Of a stretch of DNA of 5,067 bases, positions 1-4,025 are shown one piece after another (the first letter of the stretch is position 1; each line of letters starts with the position of its first letter). Under the pieces are notes generated by a model that had not been told where the DNA came from, ran no database searches, and saw only the letters and a program-made list of their open reading frames with translations. Source of the stretch: CAYLJV01 sp964554215 (lineage in GTDB: Archaea > Hadarchaeota > Hadarchaeia > Hadarchaeales > JAGGTB01); NCBI GenBank assembly GCA_964554215.1, contig CAZKND010000074.1, positions 1 through 5,067 of the forward strand, given 5' to 3'. A program made the position numbers and the translations under genes.

Positions 1-81
1 ATAGAGGACCCTCTAGATTTGACTATGCTCGAAATAGGGAAAGCCAGCAAAGAAGACATATTAGAAAAGATAGTGACATGA
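1..81 (+). CDS. C-terminal end of an unidentified protein (partial)
   Basis: Frame 1 is open from the left edge to TGA at 79-81 and encodes the last 26 residues of a protein whose start lies outside the window. The tail contains the string DPLDLTMLEIGKASKEDI, is acidic and helical in character, and ends in Thr. I cannot assign a family from so short a fragment. The coding call rests on the open frame reaching the edge and on T-rich tracts directly after the stop, as expected at an archaeal 3' end. It is transcribed towards the predicted origin at 887-1108 and convergently with the minus-strand gene at 284-853. An orc1/cdc6 gene often lies beside an archaeal origin, so this could be one, but nothing in the 26 residues shows it. 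Confidence 0.6.
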   Translation: MEDPLDLTMLEIGKASKEDILEKIVT

Positions 82-101
82 TTTTTCCTCTTTGATTTTT
101 T
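82..101 (+). terminator. T-rich tract, possible transcription terminator
   Basis: Five T's (82-86) follow the TGA of the partial gene directly, and six more lie at 96-101, with a T-rich stretch between them. Archaeal RNA polymerase commonly terminates on such U-tracts without needing a hairpin. I see no strong stem-loop here. The rest of 102-259 holds no gene that I can support. Confidence 0.4.
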
Positions 102-259
102 GACTTTGACCTGATAGAATATCGAACACCTAATCCCTTTCAAAAGATTTTGAGAATTTGACAATTTCTAGGCTATCCTCTGATTCTTAGTTTCAATGTT
201 ATTATTCCTATAGTGAATTCAAGAGCGTTTTATGGATTTAAAATCAGAAAAATACCTAA

Positions 260-283
260 TTTTTGTTATGGGTGTAACAAAAA
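260..283. repeat. 24-bp palindromic repeat, copy 1
   Basis: Arms TTTTTGTTA (260-268) and TAACAAAAA (275-283) are perfect reverse complements around the six-base centre TGGGTG. The same 24 bases recur exactly at 858-881 and 945-968, always in the same orientation as judged by the centre. This copy abuts the TAG stop (284-286) of the minus-strand gene with no gap. A TTGTTA-N6-TAACAA core is typical of an operator for a dimeric helix-turn-helix protein. As RNA it would form a 9-bp A/U-rich hairpin, so a role at the 3' end of the transcript is also possible. I do not recognise the motif. Confidence 0.9.
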
Positions 284-853
284 CTACTTAATTTCTCTCT
301 TCAAGGGTGAGAGTTTCTCTTCGAGTTCAGAAGAAAATTGTTCGTTGTCAGACCAATCAAGTTTTATCAGATTATTACATTTTTCCAGCAATATTTCGAT
401 TCGATTTAAATCCGTTTCTTCTAGATTATTTCTTGATTTTAACTCCAACAATGCTTCAATCTCCGAATTTAGAGATCTATCATCCGATATGTTAATCCTG
501 CCTAAAGTTCTCCTCATCGATTTCAACCTCTTATCCGACGGAAATAGACCATCAAAAGAATAGAGTTCTATTTCACCCCAATCTTCTCTATTGAAGAATG
601 CATCTAACTTCTTCTGAGCAGCTTTTGGTACAGCTAGAACACTTTTTCCCAATCGCAAATGCGGTATAGGGGTGACAACTCCAGGATAAAAATTCTCGTA
701 TACCTTTTCTTTTCCGCTTTCGTCCTCTCTCTTAGTTTTGGACTCGAAACCGAAGAGTTTCCTATAGAACTTCGTTCTGTTGCCTCCTTCAAATTTTAAA
801 TCGAAACTATAGACCCGTCCAAGTGTTTTTTTCTCTATTTCCATGTTTACCAT
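284..853 (-). CDS. Unrecognised 189-aa protein next to the predicted origin
   Basis: I do not recognise this protein. Its 189 residues are near charge-neutral (about 35 Lys+Arg and 34 Asp+Glu), with no membrane segment or signal peptide. The N-terminal half (about 12-100) looks like a compact alpha/beta domain with a basic aromatic stretch, GGNRTKFYRKLFGF at 23-36, and a second block, PIPHLRLGKSVLAVPK, at 62-77. A basic patch, KRLKSMRRTLGR, lies at 108-119. The C-terminal 60 residues are charged and helical, possibly a two-helix or coiled-coil dimerisation region. The start could be ATG at 853 or ATG at 844 (Met4); neither has a clear Shine-Dalgarno, and the sequence upstream is palindrome copy 2. 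The gene sits beside the predicted origin and is bracketed by the palindrome, so a role in origin control or autoregulation is possible but is inference only. It is more AT-rich than the genes to the right. Confidence 0.8.
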   Translation of the reverse strand: MVNMEIEKKTLGRVYSFDLKFEGGNRTKFYRKLFGFESKTKREDESGKEKVYENFYPGVVTPIPHLRLGKSVLAVPKAAQKKLDAFFNREDWGEIELYSFDGLFPSDKRLKSMRRTLGRINISDDRSLNSEIEALLELKSRNNLEETDLNRIEILLEKCNNLIKLDWSDNEQFSSELEEKLSPLKREIK

Positions 854-857
854 TCTT

Positions 858-881
858 TTTTTGTTATGGGTGTAACAAAAA
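858..881. repeat. 24-bp palindromic repeat, copy 2, at the start of the 284-853 gene
   Basis: This is identical to the copies at 260-283 and 945-968 (arms TTTTTGTTA and TAACAAAAA, centre TGGGTG). It ends 4 bp before the ATG at 853 on the minus strand and begins 5 bp from the left ORB (887-915). In this position a bound protein would block transcription initiation or early elongation of the gene. If transcription starts further upstream, the transcript would instead carry a hairpin right at the start codon. The site therefore lies between the gene and the predicted origin and could affect both. Confidence 0.9.
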
Positions 882-886
882 GCTTA

Positions 887-915
887 CCACACTCACCCCT
901 TCGTTTCCACTGGAG
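887..915 (-). promoter_or_regulatory. Origin recognition box (ORB), left
   Basis: Read on the minus strand from 915 to 887 the site has CTCCAGTGGAAAC, then GAA, then GGGG (899-896), then TGAG and TGTGG (891-887). This fits the archaeal ORB pattern of a short TCCA-TGGA dyad, GGAAAC, an A-rich spacer and a G-string, the binding site of Orc1/Cdc6 (winged helix plus AAA+ contacts). The extra TGTGG is shared with the right-hand box, which supports the two being real homologous sites. Confidence 0.85.
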
Positions 916-1080
916 TAATAATAAAAATAAAAAAATAAACTGTTTTTTTGTTATGGGTGTAACAAAAATAATTAATAATGAATGTTAACAATCAACTAAA
1001 ACCACAAAAAAGCAGTGAATTTCTTCAAAAAACAACTGTTTCTTTTAAAAAGTCGGCGAAATCACCAAAACATCTGAAAA
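916..1080. other. AT-rich putative DNA unwinding element
   Basis: I count 38 G/C in 165 bases (about 23%), against roughly 38-40% in sampled lines of the flanking genes. Long A-runs and T-runs dominate, especially at 916-953. The segment is bounded by inverted ORBs and contains the third 24-bp palindrome (945-968). An 8-bp palindrome, TGTTAACA, lies at 983-990. The open frame that crosses here on the plus strand runs into tyrS antisense and is not credible as a gene. Confidence 0.7.
945..968. repeat. 24-bp palindromic repeat, copy 3, inside the unwinding element
   Basis: This is an exact third copy of the palindrome (arms TTTTTGTTA and TAACAAAAA, centre TGGGTG), 87 bp start-to-start from copy 2. 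It lies within the AT-rich segment, 29 bp inside the left ORB. Copies 2 and 3 thus straddle the left ORB. There is no gene start next to this copy, so it is hard to explain purely as an operator of the 284-853 gene, unless it acts as an upstream auxiliary operator. Confidence 0.9.
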
Positions 1081-1081
1081 C

Positions 1082-1108
1082 GTTTCCACTGGAAACAAGG
1101 GGCTGTGG
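1082..1108 (+). promoter_or_regulatory. Origin recognition box (ORB), right
   Basis: GTTTCCACTGGAAAC (1082-1096) is followed by AA, GGGG (1099-1102), C and TGTGG (1104-1108). It matches the left box in inverted orientation, with two differences: its dyad is extended to a perfect 7-bp inverted repeat around one central base, and the spacer between GGAAAC and GGGG is AA instead of GAA. It lies 16 bp beyond the TAA stop of tyrS (1125-1127). As RNA from tyrS read-through the dyad would form a short hairpin. Confidence 0.85.
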
Positions 1109-1124
1109 TTGTCATCCTCTCTTT

Positions 1125-2168
1125 TTATCTAGTAATCTCTTGCTTCTTGATGAACTCGTACAACTCTTTTGCTCTTTCGTCTTCCTGAAAATGTTCCCTG
1201 ATCGGCTTCACTAGTTGATTAATATATTCTGAAACGGCTTTTTTCAAGTCCAATGGATGAAGCTCACCATCTCCAAATTTTTTCTCTAACTCCGAATAAT
1301 TTTCAAATTCCATGTCGCCACCATACTCATCTTTCCTCTCTATCTTCATCTTGTCAAAACTTCGGAAAATCAAGTGTTCGCAATAATCAAGTATTGGATT
1401 GTCCTCGGTTTGTTTCGCCGGACAGTATGCACCTTCTATCTTATCCCATATCTCCTCTTCAGAATCATGAACATAGATAGCAGTAGAAGGTTTACTCTTA
1501 CTCATCTTCTCATCTTCACTTTCGGATTTTAGACCCATTAACATGTGGTGAGAAACTGTAACTGGCTTTTCTTCACCTATCTTTGGGGCCACATCGCGGG
1601 CCAACATATTGGCCCTTCTTTGATCTTGTCCGAGCTGGCAGATATCGACATCTAACTGGAATATATCTGCTACTTGCATACTTGGATAGAATACCCATGC
1701 TGCCGGGTTTTTTCCGGTGCTTTCTCGACCGGCTATTTTCAGTCCTCTTTGAGTTCTGTTTAGGGTGTGGTTTTTTGCTATTTTCAGAACGGTTTTCCAA
1801 TAATCCTGATCCATTAGTTCCGAAGCCCATAATATTTCGACCTTGTCCATTGGGACTCCTGCCGCTTTCCAAACTTCGATGAAGTATTCTCCGACTTTCT
1901 GTATCTTTTCTAGATCTCCGCCCATCTTGTCGTTTATCCAGGCGTACCAATCGGCCAGTAATAGTTTGAACCTTACTCCAGCTTTGATCATCTTTTTCAG
2001 ATTCATAGCTCTGTATACTCCGAAAGCTATGTGGGCCTGACCCGATGGTTCGAATCCGTCATAGGCTGTGGGATGATCCTTGTTTTCTAACAGTTCTTCC
2101 AGTTCCTCTTCTGTTATTATCTCTTCCCCAACTTCTTCGATCAGTTCCTTTCTCTCTTTCAGATTCAT
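1125..2168 (-). CDS. tyrS: Tyrosyl-tRNA synthetase
   Basis: This class I aminoacyl-tRNA synthetase activates tyrosine with ATP and charges tRNA-Tyr in the cytoplasm. At 347 residues it has the size of the archaeal enzymes, which lack the bacterial S4-type C-terminal domain. The HIGH-type ATP motif is at 41-50 (PSGQAHIAFG), in the variant HIAF form reminiscent of eukaryotic TyrRS. The tyrosine pocket YPSMQVADI is at 161-169 (Tyr161, Gln165, Asp168), with the archaeal-type QLGQDQRRANMLAR at 178-191. KMSKS is perfect at 221-225. The helical C-terminal part (about 235-347) would bind the anticodon. ATG at 2168 is the natural start, with a Glu-rich first 30 residues. The gene is divergent from minD across 117 bp and is transcribed towards the predicted origin, ending 16 bp from the right ORB. 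I see no sign of truncation. Confidence 0.97.
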   Translation of the reverse strand: MNLKERKELIEEVGEEIITEEELEELLENKDHPTAYDGFEPSGQAHIAFGVYRAMNLKKMIKAGVRFKLLLADWYAWINDKMGGDLEKIQKVGEYFIEVWKAAGVPMDKVEILWASELMDQDYWKTVLKIAKNHTLNRTQRGLKIAGRESTGKNPAAWVFYPSMQVADIFQLDVDICQLGQDQRRANMLARDVAPKIGEEKPVTVSHHMLMGLKSESEDEKMSKSKPSTAIYVHDSEEEIWDKIEGAYCPAKQTEDNPILDYCEHLIFRSFDKMKIERKDEYGGDMEFENYSELEKKFGDGELHPLDLKKAVSEYINQLVKPIREHFQEDERAKELYEFIKKQEITR

Positions 2169-2199
2169 CTTTTCCCTTTCTGGTTTTGTTTTGACCTAC

Positions 2200-2209
2200 T
2201 TATTCTTAA
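2200..2209 (-). promoter_or_regulatory. Candidate TATA box for tyrS
   Basis: On the minus strand TTAAGAATAA lies about 37 bp upstream of the tyrS ATG. With the usual archaeal spacing of about 25 bp this would start transcription some 10 nt before the ATG, giving a short leader. No strong Shine-Dalgarno is present; AAAGGG lies just before the start. The call rests on AT-rich character and position only. Confidence 0.4.
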
Positions 2210-2248
2210 GTGAAACTTATGACTATTTGTCATCACCATCGTTATTCC

Positions 2249-2257
2249 TTTAAATAA
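2249..2257 (+). promoter_or_regulatory. Candidate TATA box for minD
   Basis: TTTAAATAA is a good archaeal TATA-like element centred about 33 bp before the minD ATG at 2286. It predicts a start site near 2278 and a very short leader. The bases AGGGG (2277-2281), 4 nt before the ATG, could serve as a weak Shine-Dalgarno if they are in the transcript. Confidence 0.5.
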
Positions 2258-2285
2258 TCCCTACTTTCAAAATTGTAGGGGTAAA

Positions 2286-3107
2286 ATGAAGTCAAAATCT
2301 AGATCGATAACGATATCCTCTGGAAAGGGGGGTACGGGAAAGACCACCTTGACTGCTAATCTTGGTGTAGCCCTAGCGAATGAGGGCCATGATGTCACGA
2401 TACTTGATGCGGATTTAAATATGGCTAATTTGGGGATTTTGATGGGGATTAAAAATCCACCGATAAGTTTTCTTGACGTATTATCGGGTGAAGCTGATTA
2501 TCAAGAAGCTATCTATGAGGATTATGGAGTTAAAGTTGTGCCTACAGGATTTAGATTTGAAAATGTCCATGAGTCATTACCGGAGATAGACCAGGACCAT
2601 GTTGAAGATAAAATATCTAAATTATTGAAGCAGACAGAGTTTTTGCTTATAGATGCTCCTGCCGGTATGACTGACACGACAATCATCTCAATCGCTGCTG
2701 CAAGAGAGATGCTCCCTGTGACAAACCCTAACTATTCCAGTTTGGTCGACTGTTACAAAACTATTCGTTTGGCAAATGTTGTTGACACTTGGACTCGAGG
2801 GTTGGTTGTTAATAGGGTGGGACGATCTTCGGATATTTCTAGAGGGGAGATAGAACATTTTATGGGGGAAACGGTCGGTTCTTTGACCTTGTTGCCGGAG
2901 GTTCCGGAGGACGACACTGTCCAGAAAGCTGAGCGCGCTGAAACTCCATTGATAGTTTATGAACCTGAGTCTTCTGCTTCGAGACAGATTTATGAGCTTG
3001 CCGAAATTATTGCAGGGGAGTCAAACCTTCCCTATGAGCCTTATGAAGAATCTGAAGTTGATAAAACCGTAGAGAAGCTTTCTAAAGCCCTTGTTGGATC
3101 AAAGTAA
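2286..3107 (+). CDS. minD: MinD/ParA-family ATPase (archaeal MinD)
   Basis: The 273-residue protein is a P-loop ATPase of the deviant Walker A class, whose members dimerise on ATP and position cell components on membranes or DNA. Deviant Walker A SSGKGGTGKTT is at 11-21, with the signature Lys14 and the P-loop Lys19. Switch I DADLNMANL is at 41-49, and Walker B LLIDAPAGM is at 120-128 with Asp123. VVNRV at 174-178 fits the adenine-binding loop. The length suits MinD. The last 15 residues (DKTVEKLSKALVGSK) could form a short amphipathic helix like a MinD membrane-targeting sequence, though it is only weakly hydrophobic. Archaeal MinD copies are often not division proteins (one haloarchaeal MinD positions polar structures), and no minC, minE or ftsZ is nearby, so the cargo is unknown. 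ATG at 2286 follows a good TATA box. The gene is convergent with the SpoIIM-like gene, 5 bp apart. Confidence 0.93.
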   Translation: MKSKSRSITISSGKGGTGKTTLTANLGVALANEGHDVTILDADLNMANLGILMGIKNPPISFLDVLSGEADYQEAIYEDYGVKVVPTGFRFENVHESLPEIDQDHVEDKISKLLKQTEFLLIDAPAGMTDTTIISIAAAREMLPVTNPNYSSLVDCYKTIRLANVVDTWTRGLVVNRVGRSSDISRGEIEHFMGETVGSLTLLPEVPEDDTVQKAERAETPLIVYEPESSASRQIYELAEIIAGESNLPYEPYEESEVDKTVEKLSKALVGSK

Positions 3108-3112
3108 TATTT

Positions 3113-3871
3113 CTATTTTTGTTTGAATTTTCCACCGATCCATAAAAATAGAATGCTCAAGGAAACCAGGCTGAAAGTAATGAGTCCGATTTGCAGGTTT
3201 AGGCTGCTGGTTATAATCTCTTTATAAGGTCCTAGTATACCTTCTATGACCGCTGCGATTACGATTAAGAGGAGCACTGAAGGTATAATGTATCTTATTT
3301 CCTCTCCTGCTTTCTTCAGAGGCTTCAATTTTTCTCCCCTGATAGATTTGTAGCTTCCTATTCCCAATTTTATCCCGCAGGTTGCAGCTAGTATGTAAGC
3401 TGTGAGTTCAAACACGCCGTGAGGAAGCAGCAAAGAAAACGTGGAGGTGATAGAAAGACCTGCTTGTGGAACGACGTGACCTATTAACAGCCCGTTTATT
3501 ATTAGACTAAAGATTGAAAATATTCCGAAAAGTGTTCCTAGGCCTATAGTTTGCACTGTTGCGGTTATATTGTTTTTAAGAAAGAAGAATATCCATCCAA
3601 ATGCCGTTTTTTCCTCCGTCTCTATATCCATTATATTCTCATATTGTTCAGTTTGAGATTCTATAAAATTGTCAACAGGGTTGGGTGCCATCTCGTTTGC
3701 GCCATATGCAGTTCCAATCGCTGCGGAAAATATAATCAGGACTATTATTATCAATGATTTGTTCTCTTTCACTGCTTCCGGAAATTTTTCCGTAAAGAAT
3801 TTTTCTCCATTATCTTCCTGTGAAATAGTATCATCCACTTTCTCAAAACTTTTACTTTCATTAGTAATCAA
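3113..3871 (-). CDS. SpoIIM/DUF95-family integral membrane protein
   Basis: This 252-residue membrane protein carries the hallmark of the stage II sporulation protein M (DUF95) family: the block LLLPHGVFELTAYILAA at 147-163, in which HGxxE precedes a membrane helix. Hydrophobic segments lie at about 38-57, 106-134, 153-172, 194-213 and 227-247. The N-terminal 37 residues are polar and acidic and probably cytoplasmic. In Bacillus SpoIIM works with SpoIID and SpoIIP in peptidoglycan remodelling. Archaea have neither sporulation nor murein, so the role here is unknown; a transport or envelope function is only a guess. The start is TTG at 3871, the only start codon after the in-frame stop at 3893-3895; GTG at residue 12 is an alternative. 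GGAG lies upstream but rather far (about 13 nt). The gene is divergent from the NAD-kinase-like gene. Confidence 0.88.
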   Translation of the reverse strand: MITNESKSFEKVDDTISQEDNGEKFFTEKFPEAVKENKSLIIIVLIIFSAAIGTAYGANEMAPNPVDNFIESQTEQYENIMDIETEEKTAFGWIFFFLKNNITATVQTIGLGTLFGIFSIFSLIINGLLIGHVVPQAGLSITSTFSLLLPHGVFELTAYILAATCGIKLGIGSYKSIRGEKLKPLKKAGEEIRYIIPSVLLLIVIAAVIEGILGPYKEIITSSLNLQIGLITFSLVSLSILFLWIGGKFKQK

Positions 3872-3925
3872 ATCTATCCTAAAACTCCTATCTTAACCTT
3901 AAAAACAGATTCTCAGGCCGTTTCC

Positions 3926-3932
3926 TTAAATA
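3926..3932. promoter_or_regulatory. Candidate TATA element in the divergent intergenic region
   Basis: TTAAATA sits inside the near-palindrome CCTTAAATAGG (3924-3934), between the divergent starts at 3871 and 4026. It could serve leftward transcription of the SpoIIM-like gene, with about 30 nt of leader that would include the GGAG upstream of the TTG. A second TATA-like sequence, TTAAAT at 3975-3980, is better placed for the rightward gene because it predicts a leader of about 20 nt containing the Shine-Dalgarno. Either assignment is tentative. Confidence 0.3.
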
Positions 3933-4013
3933 GGTCCTGATGTGAAGAGCCCGGAAAGATAAATGATAAACCGGTTAAATGAGTATTGATTCAAAGTCCG
4001 TTAAACCTTCTAA

Positions 4014-4019
4014 GAGGAG
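4014..4019 (+). promoter_or_regulatory. Strong Shine-Dalgarno that fixes a TTG start
   Basis: GAGGAG ends 6 nt before TTG at 4026-4028 and complements the 3' end of archaeal 16S rRNA (CCTCC). No ATG or GTG occurs in frame close by; the next Met is residue 18, inside the conserved nucleotide-binding loop. The site therefore decides the start of the following gene. Confidence 0.8.
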
Positions 4020-4025
4020 TTAAAA

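Larger units (their letters stand above)
887..1108. other. Predicted chromosomal replication origin (oriC)
   Basis: Two sequences matching the archaeal ORB lie in inverted orientation, 887-915 on the minus strand and 1082-1108 on the plus strand, around 165 bp with only 38 G/C (about 23%). Inverted ORBs around an AT-rich unwinding element is the known plan of many archaeal origins; Orc1/Cdc6 binds the ORBs and melts the AT-rich part. In both boxes the dyad half faces inwards and the GGGG half outwards. The region is intergenic between the 284-853 gene and tyrS. No orc1/cdc6 is visible in the window, so the call rests on the motif and layout alone. Confidence 0.82.

Noticed and set aside
141..152. 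CAAAA-GA-TTTTG inverted repeat in the left intergenic region
   Set aside because: It is short, A/T only apart from its ends, and has a two-base loop that cannot form a stable hairpin; no copies elsewhere in the window.
213..563. Plus-strand open frame of 116 codons overlapping the 284-853 gene
   Set aside because: It is Ser/Phe/Leu-rich, as expected for the reverse strand of a Glu/Lys/Arg-rich gene, and crosses palindrome copy 1.
260..968. Three repeats read as a CRISPR array
   Set aside because: The spacings are 574 and 63 bp rather than uniform short spacers, one interval holds a gene, and the repeat is a full palindrome; no cas genes are present.
983..990. TGTTAACA as a fourth, degenerate copy of the palindrome
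   Set aside because: It shares only the TAACA half and lacks the six-base centre; an 8-bp palindrome is easily found by chance in such AT-rich DNA.
978..1214. Plus-strand open frame of 78 codons starting in the AT-rich region
   Set aside because: It crosses the unwinding element and right ORB and then runs antisense through the end of tyrS; composition is that of AT-rich noncoding DNA and it has no ribosome site.
2219..2233. Inverted repeat ATGAC-N5-GTCAT between tyrS and minD
   Set aside because: The arms are only 5 bp with no second copy; it might be an operator, but chance cannot be excluded.
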